A stretch of 64,000 bases of DNA from Siphonodentalium dalli. Taxonomy: Eukaryota > Mollusca > Scaphopoda > Gadilida > Siphonodentaliidae. Positions 11,566 through 23,100 of this stretch are shown here, piece after piece (the first letter of the stretch is position 1; every line of letters begins with the position of its first letter). The notes under the pieces are model-generated. The model searched no databases, was not told the origin of the DNA, and saw only the letters and a list, made by a program, of their open reading frames with translations. The translations under genes and the position numbers were made by a program. The stretch is from contig CP136064.1 of NCBI GenBank assembly GCA_032622095.1, forward strand, positions 173,610,310-173,674,309. Direction: 5' to 3'.

Positions 11566-11770
11566 AAATGTTGCCGTCTGCATTAATTCATAAATATTTT
11601 TCTTCTGAAATTCTGATAAAGGCATTCTTTTATCACAATGACGAAATATCTAACTGCAATAAAATTGATCATCGGTCGCATATTGTTCTTAGTATCAAAA
11701 AGGGACCGAAAGAACTGCATGGTAGTTTGATCGGTGAACGGAAGAAAATTAACTTACAAAAGATATCAAT

Positions 11771-13399
11771 ACGTGTGCTAGTGTTGAAACGATTAGTGGT
11801 TTTGAGGAATCGACTAGTCGCCAGAGGGAATCGACTACTAGTCGACTAGTCGGACCCCTTCCGAAACTTACCGTTTTGTGCTCATATACGTATATAATTT
11901 GCCGTTTGTTTTGAGTACAAGTAACCAACTTTGCATTTTCGAACGCAAAGCAAGACGTGATTTAACACTATTTGCCGTGATTATTTGGCTTAATATCACT
12001 GAAGGTTAATAGGTTATTAATTTGTCCCAGGTATATGATGTTTTATGACAATCAAATTACCATCCAGTTGATGTATGTATCTAAACGGTGGTGACAACAC
12101 CTGATCGATCGCGGAAACGCTACGGATTACGGAGTGGAAGCGCGTGCAACAATCAGAAACCAGTGCGTACAAGCCTTTTATGCTCGCAGATGTCATGTAC
12201 ATATATCGGACACGGAATGTGGTAAAGTTCCAAGTATATATAGAGTCCGCATATATTAAAAATGGGCCATGCATTGCGTACATAATGTTGTTCCTTGTAT
12301 TCATTGCAAGGTCACGATATGACATAGCTTAATCACGGACAGTCATTTTCCCGCCAAAACGCACGTGTTTTCACTGTTTGATTTGATCGCGTACATAATT
12401 GTCTCTCGTGCATGGTACATTGTAAATATATATACAATACATACAATTTTACTCGCGAGTCCCCGAATACACAATCGATCGTGTCAGTTTCAGAAATAAA
12501 ACTGCGCAGACCGGTGATGTTAATAGTACATTTCAATGCGACGTCGTAAGTTCTATATTTAGCCCGATTCCAGGAATTGCGTCATCCAGATTACATTTCT
12601 GGGAACAGCTTTGTCACCGCCCAATTCCGAAAAGGATTTAAGTTTGAGGTGCTAAAATACATTGTAATTTTTCACAAACACAGCCCATAAACGACGTGGG
12701 ATTTCCGAAGTGACTCGCCAGTTTAGTTCGAAATACGCGACGCTATTCGATGCATAGCATGGCCGACCGCGGGTTGGCTTTATATTTATATCTATAATAC
12801 AATATATCTAGAACGTGCGATCGTATACGCTCACCCATGCGTCATTTTACAAATAAACTTTAAAGGTATACTGACATAGTGCTTCAATAAACTATAATAT
12901 ATTGGACTTCTTATTAAACTTAAAACTTAATAATGTCACTAAATTGATTGAAGTTGAGTCCTGCACACCTGCAAACATGTTGACCAGTTATCACTCAGAT
13001 CAATTCCGTCATGCCGAAATAGACACGGTTGCGATAGGCGCTGATTCTTTGAAGTTGATTATCAAAGCCGGTCGTGTCAACTTCAAAGAATAAGCCGCCG
13101 CGGCGCCGACAAATACATTGAGTTGAGGTCATTTGGGTTTCGCGCTCGTGCATGACTACCAAGTACTGAAAGCAGTTATCGCATCAAAGGGACAACAAAG
13201 AAGGCTTTAACAGGCTAATTGTGATTGTGTATTTCGATAGCCTGATTGTTTAAATTGTTCAGTAATTCGGCAACGTCACTGCTTTCGAGATGGCATAATG
13301 GCGGTGGGTGTGTTCCGACTAGTCAACTAGCCGATTTCGGAATCTACTAATTTAATAATCGCGTCGATTTCGATTAATCGTTTCAACACTAACGTGTAC
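11771..13399. mobile_element. Non-autonomous hAT element 2, with 8-bp target duplication
   Basis: The element body is 11779-13391 (1,613 bp), with the same termini as hAT-1 (TAGTGTTGAAACGATTAGT left, ATTAATCGTTTCAACACTA right). The target duplication is ACGTGTGC on the left and ACGTGTAC on the right (one mismatch). The left end carries three or four CGACTAGTCG palindromes (11809-11853) and the right end CGACTAGTCAACTAGCCG-like motifs (13316-13332). The interior has CpG-containing unique-looking sequence but no transposase, and it differs from hAT-1, so the two are separate subfamilies. Confidence 0.88.
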
Positions 13400-13570
13400 A
13401 TTTATGTTTAAAAAAACACGACAATGACACTAATGGGGTTGTCGTAATAAATGTTTTATACTTAGATGCACACCCTGTGCATTTCTGTATACATAAGTGA
13501 CCACCAGTCTCGTGTAGTGTCATGTGACAGGGTCATTGTCATAGTGTTTTCTACATAAATGCACACGTGT
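13395..13570. repeat. Short inverted pair of the ATGCACAC repeat
   Basis: Two inverted copies of the phrase CATTTATGT.TAAAAC...CGACAATGAC.CC, at 13395-13475 and 13525-13570, lie directly right of hAT-2. A third copy at 16110-16175 is in the same orientation as the second. Likely remnants of a palindromic MITE. Confidence 0.5.
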
Positions 13571-14014
13571 TGATACTTTTTGTTTGTATGTTCATTTTCT
13601 TCCTTTCATTGATCAAACAACCATGCAGTTCTTTCGGTCCCTGTTTAATACCGGTACTACGATCAATATGCGACCGATGATCAATTTGATGGCAGTTTGG
13701 TCATTTACGGTCATTGTGATAAAACACAGTTGTTGGCCATTATATATAAGTAGTAGCCCTAGAGTAAGAATAGGAAAGTTGGGAAACAACATGTTAAAAA
13801 AAAAAATTAAAACCCACCCACCTCCCCTGTTGCACTCGAAATCTCATCAAAACGAATACGCTTCAGACATGAATAACTACGTATGCAAAACTATCGAATA
13901 TCGATAATCACACTTACCATACATTTCTTGAGAGGTATATCCAGAAAAGCAACTTTTATCAGGTGAACATAATCAAAATCACGATAAAATTAGAGCTGAA
14001 ACGGTTGACCCATT

Positions 14015-14065
14015 CTTCTAACCGGTTAACCATTGGGGTTAACCGGATTTCAACCGGTTAACCGC
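14015..14065. promoter_or_regulatory. Cluster of AACCGGTT palindromes
   Basis: TAACCGGTTAACC, TTAACCGGATTT and CAACCGGTTAACC fall within about 50 bp. AACCGGTT is the consensus of Grainyhead/CP2 factors, but the cluster is just inside TAGAGCTGAAACGGTTGACC, which resembles a hAT-type terminus. A transposon subterminal repeat is therefore the likelier reading. Confidence 0.35.
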
Positions 14066-15283
14066 TAAATTTCTAGTGGACTTCTCTCACACTAATTATG
14101 TCGACATTATGCCATGCTCCAGGGACAAACCTAGGTGAGAAGTAGTAGCTGAAATAAATACCTTATTCACGGCATTTAACGATATTCAAAAACACGCATT
14201 CACTGTTCTTTTGCTGGCTCTCGTGATGGGGAATGAGCAAGTGAAATTTTGAATGGCAGGGGAGATCGCTTATTTGCCGTGATCAGCATATGTTTGGGCA
14301 TTTGTAAAACGAGTAAAATAGTATGGGTATTGGTAAAACGAGAACAAAACTATATATTAAAGATCTGTAATATATCATTATCATCATTGGTATATCCTCC
14401 AATGCATTATATATAAAGACAAGAAAGTAATAACTATAGAACAAAAAGGAAGGTCAGTTAGGTCAGACTCGCAGTCCTATTCAGTATTCGAGCTATTCGT
14501 CGGTATCATGATAGCGGACACTAGTGTTGGGAGGTTATATAATTTACGTTTCTGTTTCGTTTTTTTGGGTAAAAAAAACCCTCGTGTTTCGGTTTTAGTA
14601 CGCAATCACTTAACATATAGCAATTACAGCCAAATTGAGTGTTAATTAGTCCCACAGGCACAACCAGTTACAGAGTAGTATGGAGCATCAATTTCCTTGA
14701 TAAAAGGGAAGATCATTGAAGAAGTTTTGGGTTGCTTCAACTACAATGTCTGTTTGGTCAGTCAATTGAATTGATCATATTAGATCACAACAGGGAGGAA
14801 GAACGGGAAGAGTGAAGACATTGTGCAGCTGATCTCAATCTTCAAACTTTGTCGACTTACATAGTTTTTATAAACCCCACTGTAAAACAGTTTTATATAT
14901 AGTATGTCGTGGTGTGATTCCAATTTGAATCCATGTTGCTTCGTGCAGTATTAACTATTAAGTTACGAAAGCACGCATTGCCACACAACGCCACTTTTAC
15001 GTTGTCACTTCCTTGTGTGCATTCAGACACATGCTTTTGTCGGAAGAAAACTTCAAAGGGTCGGAATTGATTGAAGGTCGCCGACACTTCCAGACAGTTC
15101 GAGAATTGCTACTAAGTATCTGATACTACCGCGTGTACCAGTTAATGCTGCATTGCACTCTACTATCGGTGACACGGGATTTGGAATACCGAATACCTCC
15201 TAACAGAGGGGCTGGAATACGGCGTACCTCATAACAGGGCATGGAATACAGCGTACGAAAAATGGGGGTGGGGACCTCATGTT

Positions 15284-15665
15284 ATTATCGATAACTCTTT
15301 TGAAAAGTCTGGTTGGCGATTACCGCAATACGATAGGGGAACACCGAGTGCGTAACGTAACTATCACAAGTATAACGTACTCTGATAACTTATGACACTT
15401 ATCAACCAAATTCATGCTTCAAACATTTTAAACATGTCATCTTCAGCTTCTTTTATTTTATTTTTCTGAAAATGAATAATAAATGGGGTGATAAATATGT
15501 ATAAATTTATGACAAATAGAATCAAATTAGCCATTTTCCCGTGAAACTTAGGACAGGTAAGCCAGGTAAAAAAATTGGTGAAATATGAGTACGAACATCA
15601 AAAGTGTTCCCCTATCGTATTGTGGTAATTAATCGACAACCCGACTTTTCGAAAGAGTTATCGAT
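15284..15665. repeat. Inner inverted repeat, about 60-bp arms
   Basis: ATCGATAACTCTTTTGAAAA...ATACGATAGGGGAACAC at 15284-15343 is inverted at 15602-15665, with a loop of about 258 bp. Identity is high over GCAATACGATAGGGGAACAC. It may be a small foldback element inside the larger one. Confidence 0.7.
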
Positions 15666-16594
15666 CCTAACATTTCCGTGCTAATGATGTTGTGTCGAGC
15701 CAAATCTTATCGTGATTTTGATTATGTTCACCTGATAAAAGTAGTTTTTCTGGATATACCTCTCAAGAAATGTATGGTAAGTGTGATTATCGATATTCGA
15801 TAGTTTTGCATACGTAGTTATTCATGTCCGAAGCGTATTAGTTTTGATGAGATTTCGAGTGCAACAGGGGAGGTGGGTGCGTTTTAAAAAACAAATTTAA
15901 CATGTTGTTTCCCAACTTTCCTATTATTCTTACTCTTGGGCTACTACTTATATATAATGGCCAACAACTGTGTGATAAAACAATGCCTTAAATTTTTAAG
16001 TTTATCAGAACTACCGAAGAAAAATAGTCTTGAATTGAAGCAGACGGCAATTATTCAATCTCGCGCCGACTGAGAATGGTGTGCATAAATTTATGTATAC
16101 ATACTAGTAAATGCACACACTGACAGTGTGCATTTATGTATAAAACGTTACGACAATGACCCCATTACGCATTAGCGACAATTACCGAGTCATTTTTTGC
16201 GACACTATCAATAATGACTATCGAATCACTATGCGAGAATGGTGTGCATTTAGCCTAAAACTTAGTAAAAGCACAACATCACGGTCACGGTGTGCATCTA
16301 TCATTCTATGTACTATTTACAACATTACTGATGTCGTTCATGAATCATGAACTGATGACAGTGATGTCATGAACCAAACAGTTCAGACTTGTTCAATTTT
16401 CATTCTAGTATTTTCTACACTGTGTGGTTTCAACTGCCATGAAAATTGCAATTTTGTCTTCAACATCCTATTTATACCCATAACCGTGATACAGTCAATC
16501 TCATACATTTATTTATTCATTTATTTTCTTTGTGACAAGTCATCTTCGTGTGTGAAACCGTTCTCTCAAGGAAAACATGCCGCTTGAAATGAAC

Positions 16595-16605
16595 AAAATG
16601 GCGGC
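16595..16605 (+). promoter_or_regulatory. YY1-type motif AAAATGGCGGC upstream of SSU72
   Basis: The sequence matches the AANATGGCGGC consensus that marks YY1 in many animal housekeeping promoters, in the usual orientation for a plus-strand gene. It is about 490 bp before the SSU72 ATG. If it is transcribed, its ATG opens a 12-codon upstream ORF (16599-16634). Motif match only. Confidence 0.35.
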
Positions 16606-16857
16606 TGGAAAATTGAGACATTTGCATAATTAGAATTGGCATGAGGACAGATGAAACGAAGCAAGTGACAATATTATGCTAACAAACTGTACATTCTTCT
16701 AATAATTAATTATCAAATACTTTCGTAAGACTATATATAATTTATTATCATAAAAGCTGTCCTTAATGCGTGTACTGTTGGCCAGATTGATACTAATATA
16801 AAATAAATTGTTCCACCTTATCGATTCCTACAAATAGATATTACCTTGAAAGTGCAC

Positions 16858-16865
16858 CCGGAAGT
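16858..16865 (+). promoter_or_regulatory. ETS/GABP-type motif CCGGAAGT upstream of SSU72
   Basis: A perfect match to the high-affinity ETS/GABP core, 221 bp before the SSU72 ATG, in a stretch free of recognised repeats. ETS sites near the transcription start are common in housekeeping promoters. Together with the YY1-type motif it makes about 16.55-17.08 kb the likely SSU72 promoter. Confidence 0.4.
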
Positions 16866-17085
16866 AGTAAAATGTCTATCCTGTTGTTTTGACGGTTTTG
16901 TTTTTGTCATAATTGATCACAAAAAATCGTCAAATCCCCATAACATCGGCCCCGAATTCCATATCCCTGGGGATATTCCGACCGTGCCCAAAACAAAACC
17001 AGAAACATTTTACCAAAACGAACACGAAATAACCGTTTACAAACGAACTATTGTGACTGTTTGACAGTCGATTGTTATTAATATT

Positions 17086-17171
17086 ATGGAGTACTACGAA
17101 TCAGATATGCGAATAGCTGTAGTTTGTTCTAGCAACCAAAACAGAAGCATGGAGGCTCATAGCTTCCTTAG
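17086..17171 (+). CDS. SSU72: SSU72 coding exon 1 (residues 1-28 and 2 bases of codon 29)
   Basis: It starts at the first ATG of the frame and reads MEYYESDMRIAVVCSSNQNR, then SMEAHSFL, with the phosphatase loop CSSNQNRS. It ends in AG before the donor GTGAGA at 17172. The N-terminal MEYYESDM is two residues longer than in human. Met8 could be an alternative start, which would still keep the loop. Confidence 0.95.
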
Positions 17172-20100
17172 GTGAGATATCATGATTTGTGTTTTCTGTG
17201 AGCACACACTGTTGTATCTGTTCCAGTGCAGAACCCAGTTGCTGTAGCAGATGTACATGTATATATATATTTTATTTTTTTATTTTATTTAAATAAAAGT
17301 TACTTCAGACTAAGTAAAGCACACCACTGTGAGTGTGACCACATGCCGTGATGGGACATTGAGTATGACTATATATGAGTATATTATACATGTACCGGTA
17401 TGTAGGGACGTGACAGAATATTTTAATCTTCACAAAATATGAAGATGCATATTACATGGATATGTGGGAAGATTCGGTCGCGGGAAGATTTGGCTCGGTA
17501 TTTTTCGGTCGCGGGAATATTCGGCTGGGAAGATTCGGCCAGTCTATTGATATGGTTAATTAGTGCAGGGATTGTGGCTTGTTGGCAGCTTGGTCTTTGT
17601 ATTATTGAAAGAACATTTAGTTGTAACAATAACAACTAATTGACACGATTGTGGGGTCCTACTAAACAACGAACACAAACGAACACAAACGAACATAAAC
17701 GAACACAGGTCCAAAAAGCGGAGTAGAAGGGTGAAATTTGGTTTGTGGGTGCGGGTGGGTCCATTCGATGTGTATGTGGTGTTATTTCCAACATTGATGA
17801 TTTATTTTTTGAGTTATTAGCATTATTTGAATACAAAACTACTAAACAACGAACACAAACGAACATAAGATTAGCGGCAGTGCAGAGGTTACCATGCAGG
17901 TGTTAATTAACTACGGCTTACTCTTCTCCTTGTTTTTACTGCAAGATGATTGTCAATTTTATCACTGATGGCAATAAAAACACGGGGAAACATCAGAGGT
18001 CGGCGTTTTAATGCATAGCTAACAAAACATTTGAGTGAATGTGAGTGAGTCATTGTTGTCAGTCTCTGAGATGACTATATATATTTTCTCAGTCTCGGAG
18101 ATCACTCTGGTAAATGCTATATCTGCTTGCTTTCCTGATACACGCATACGATATGTACCAGGCATCTTAAGGAAAATCTCAATCGTAATTTAAGTAAAAC
18201 AGACAGTGATCAAACTGTCAATAAGATGGAAAAGTATTCAATAGCGAGAGCGGCTTGGTAACAATAGAACACAAAATCATTTATGACGAAATACAGACAG
18301 ACATAATTGACAAATATATGTGACAAAAGACGATACCTTACATTTATGGAAAGACTAAAGACGAAATTTTCAATTCTAGAAAAAAAAATTCAACAATTCC
18401 GAAATGTTGGACAAATAACAATTATGAAAGCATTAAAGGTGCGGGAGTCCTTGTGAAAATTTTCCAACGGTCAAAAACCGACACAAAAAGGAAAATGTAG
18501 ACAGACTTTGTCCGTATACAAATAATAAATATCGCATAAACAGTATGTTATTGTCATATGTTTGACCATTATGTAAACAAAAGCATAAAAAGTTACTTTC
18601 CTGGTGTTTGTTTATATTATGATGGTAAACATAAAGAGCGTTCTTTTTTGCCGAATTCCTGATATGGAACTAATAAAGATCGTTTATATCATGTGTGTGT
18701 GATTAGCCAGTAACACGTACGGTGCTGTCTTCTGTAACACAATAAGGCTCTTGCTTAGGTAATATATAGTAGGTCTTTATGATAGCATGCTGTTTACACG
18801 ATGAACGAAACTGTATGCGTTTTAGTGTTTTTCTGTTTACGGTGATTGGAACAAATATGAATATTTTCGACAACTAAGGCCTCCCGTGCCTTTAATAATA
18901 TAATTAACAAAAAAATTGACTGAGTTTACAGACAATTTAAATGAAACAGTGACTGACCAACTGCGTGACATTCGAGTGGAGGGGATTTTACATTATCAGG
19001 CATTGCATCATTTTTGGAAGTGAGACACGAAATTTGAACAAATATGACGGCCGAACAACGAGACAGACTAATGCGAAGACTTCTTAATTTTGTGAGTGAC
19101 AATTCCAAATTCCAAACTTCAGCTGATGACAATTAACTATACCCAAAACTACCGCTCTCGCCAAAAAAAAAAATTACAATAAAAAGGAAAGAGCGAAGAC
19201 ATCAAAAACCAAGACGATCACCAATAAACGACAGAAAGTTAGCATATAGTATGGAATATATACATATAGGATCTCACATGAGTTTCTATTTTATACGGAA
19301 TTTATCAACCGAGTTGAATTGTTTTCCGAAATCGTGACAATTTCTTCTAGGAGGGAAGAATGATATGATATGTGAAGAGATGAGTTGCCTCTGACTTACC
19401 GTTCTGTATTTGTATATTTGCAGGCTATCTGATGTACAACCATATGTCAAGTTCTAGTTGATTAAAGCATTAAATACCATAAAGAAAGGTTTCATCTCTC
19501 GACACTAATCGTGTGATAAAATAACATATAGACTTCTTGGATTCATATCAAATAAGTGCATTACTTGATTTTAATGATTTAAATAATGCAAAATGTGGAG
19601 GCATTTTCATCCATGTACTGACTTCAAGGAGAACAAACTCTGCCCATCGTTCCACCGGGGCTGAGTCAGTGTAAAATAATATATAAATATTCGATTGTAT
19701 ATAAAACAAACTTTGATTCTAGTACCTGAAGCTCTATCGAAAGAGCAGTGTGATGCCATGGAAGTTAAACGAAGTAATAATAAGACAAACTAACTAAGTC
19801 AAAACAACTCAGTGACAAAGAGACAGAGTATATAAGCCATAGAGAAGGCGGTAGTTAATTAACACCTTTATTAACACCTTTGCAATACGGCTAATTTCAT
19901 GTTCGTTTGTGTTCGTTGTTTAGTAGCTTTGCATTCAAATAATGCTTATAACTCGAAAAATAAGTCATCAAAGTTGGAAATAACACCACATACACATATA
20001 ATGGACCCACACGCACCCACAAACCAAATTTCACCCTTCTATTCCGCTTTTTAGACCTGTGTTCGTTTATGTTCGTTTGTGTTCGTTTGTGTTCGTTGTT

Positions 20101-23100
20101 TAGTAGGACCGCGATTGTGGGGTCATTTACAAGGCCAAGGGTCTTGACTTGATTAACTCAGTTGTAGTAATAACACACTTTATTAGAGAAATAATTAATA
20201 TAATATTAATAAAAATTATGAAACACATTTACAGAATTAAACGGACAATACAAACATACAGTAGCTATATTGAATTTTTTAACTGAACGAAATTGACATT
20301 TATCCTTTTTTTGAAAACACATATTAATGACTTTGCTAACACATTTTCAACCAAAATTTGATGGAGTCAAAATAATGGATTGTGCTCACTTTTATTAGTA
20401 ATCACAGCAACCAAACCCATGAAACATTAAAAATCATTTAAAATAATAACCTTTAAAAAAAAACTATTTTATTTCTTGCTTTATTATAAAAAATCGCGGT
20501 TTCTTCTTGCTGTTCCGCTATTATTGCATGACGTTTCTATTTCTTTGCTTGTCGATTATGTGTATCTTGGTTAGTACAACCTCTTGGAAAGAATTCTGAC
20601 GAAATTGTCATTGTGAAGATCCGTTTTGTTCTAATGAAATATTGACGATATATTGAGAGCGTCTCTTATAATCTTTTTAGCTCACCTGAGACTAAGTCTC
20701 CGGTGGAGCTATAGTCATCACTCCTCGTCCGTCGTCCGTCCATCCGTCCGTCCATCCGTCCGTCAACAATTCTTTGAACATCTTCTTGTAAAGTTCCATT
20801 GGACCGAATTGGTTCATATTTGATGTGGATGTTCCCTAGGTGACTGTCATTCAGATTTGTTCAAATTAGGTCAGTTGGTAAAATAGTTGCGAAACCAGGG
20901 CCATAACTATATTCCTCCTTGGTAATTCTTATAACGACTTCTTGTCTAGAACCATTATGCCGGTTTAGTTTATATTTGGTATGGGGGGTCATTGAATGAC
21001 TGGGGTTCAGATTTGTTCAAATGGGGTCACTGGGTCAAATAGGGGTGGAGCCAGGGCCATAATTAAAAAAAAAATAATACTCCTTGATCAATTTAACATA
21101 CATAAAAAAATATCACCCTCCCCACATGACCCAGAATACTCCTTGATCAATTTAACATACATAAAAAAATATCACCCTCCCCACATGACCCAGAACCCCA
21201 CCCTGCCCCCAACCAACAGCATTCCACCCTATCTCATCTCCTAACTCATGTGATCTCTTCCACCAGCAGATTAAGTCAATTGTATTAGCTACAGACAGAG
21301 AGAGAGTTAATATAAATACACACACAGTCATCAGTTGAGATGTTTATCATGCTGACAGGTGTGAACTAATGCTTAGCTAGCACTCATGCCAGTGTTGTTA
21401 TTAAAATAAAATCAAAACAAACTATTGCTCTCTAACCTGAATTTAATGTGTCTGGTATTTGCAGAATGAGGTCCCCAGAGGGTGAATTTAGTTATGCTAC
21501 CCTGCACAGCAGTCTAGCATCACCAAATAGTGCAAATACACTAGCCTTAGGTCATCTTCTGGGAAGTATATAGGCACTTAAATTGACATTTTTACTTAAT
21601 TTTTCCCTTCTGTTTAGTTTCTATATCCCCTAATTTGTGAATATAAAATGCATAATTGAGGTGCCCAATGGGTGCACATCACCAACTTTAACTGGAGAAT
21701 CTTGATATGTTTATAAACATTCCTTGCAGATCTGCTAGAAGTCATTAATTCCCAATCTATCATGTATTGTTCATATCAGGACTAATGTCACACAGCGGCC
21801 TAGCATCACCAAATTCACCCTCTGTAGACCTCATTCTGCTTAGGCCTCATCTTCTGGGAAGTATCTATAGTATCAAATTAACATTGTTGTTAGTTACATT
21901 TCCCTTCTAGGAAGTTTCTATATCCCCTAATTTGCAGAAGATAAAATTCATAATTGAGGTGCCCAATGGGTGAACATCACCAACTTCAACTGGGGAACTT
22001 CAATCTTATTCTAGGTCTGCCATAGCAGTTGAGGGCCTAATCAGAATGAGGTCCCCAGAGGGTGAATTTAGTGATGCTAGCCCGCTGTGCGGGATAGCGT
22101 CACTAAATTCACCCTCTGGGGACCTCATTCTGCAAATGACAGACACACTATCACACTATTTCAAGGCTTGATTGTATAATACATTGTGTTGCTTGAGGCC
22201 AGGCATGCACAATGTAGGAACAGACACACTTTTTGTGATGCTATCCCACACAGCGGGCTAGCATCACCAAATTTAGGTTAAATAGGGTGGGACCTTAAAA
22301 TGTCTTCTCAAGAGAGTTTGAACTATTTAGCTTACATATACAGGCCTTATCATTCCCCCCAATTCAAGCCGACTACCGGTGTCCCCAAATTACGACAAAG
22401 TCCCCAAAATAAGAGTTTGTTTTATTGTTTTATCGATGTTTTTGACAGACTAAACACATTTTTTTTTTCGATCGGAAACGGAAACGGAAATCAAAATCGG
22501 AACATTGTAAAACGCGGAATGCGAGTTCTAATTTAATAGTGAATTACCCCCCTTTGAAATTATCACACTCTTCTGTCTGGGAAAGATACGAATGTTTCAG
22601 CTTGGTTAGCGATGATTTTAGAATAAAATTTTGAAAATAATCATGAGTTCGCGAGGGAGGCCTCGAACAAGTGGCAAGTCTCACAATAAAACGAGCGGTA
22701 CATACTCTTCCAAACGCAAACGAAAAGAGGAAGACAGTCAAACTGCGCCCATAACATCCTTCTTTACAAACATTGCCGCTGGCGAAACTGACAAAACGAA
22801 GTAAAATGAAAATTTCACTGAAACCGAAAGTGAGCCGACCGGCGACTGTCAGTCATTTTGTTCACTGCACTCTGTTCAATAAGGGGTTATTTAGCAAATT
22901 AGTGTTTGGTTAATAACCATCATCCCAAAATCCATATATATTATTAAATACATGATTTCATCATCAACTTCATTCTTGATAAGTTGATTACATTTAATTT
23001 TTAATCAATTAATTTATTTATATTTTCATCAGTTTGTGACTTTGTCACAATATACATAAGTTAGCACTTAAGTTCACATCATTTTGAACACATTCAGCAA

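Larger units (their letters stand above)
13709..15990. mobile_element. Long-inverted-repeat element of about 2.3 kb
   Basis: The left arm (about 13712-13988) and right arm (about 15700-15988) are inverted copies of about 275 bp with high identity. Shared blocks include CCAACAACTGTGTGATAAAA, GGGGAGGTGGGTG, GTGCAACAGGGGAGG, GATTATCGATATTCGATAG and AGAGGTATATCCAGAAA or their complements. Long arms like these are usual for MULE, foldback or Tc1-type elements; I could not fix a target duplication. The interior has a second inverted pair (15284-15343 and 15602-15665) and a cluster of CCGGTTAACC motifs (14018-14063). No transposase frame. Confidence 0.8.
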
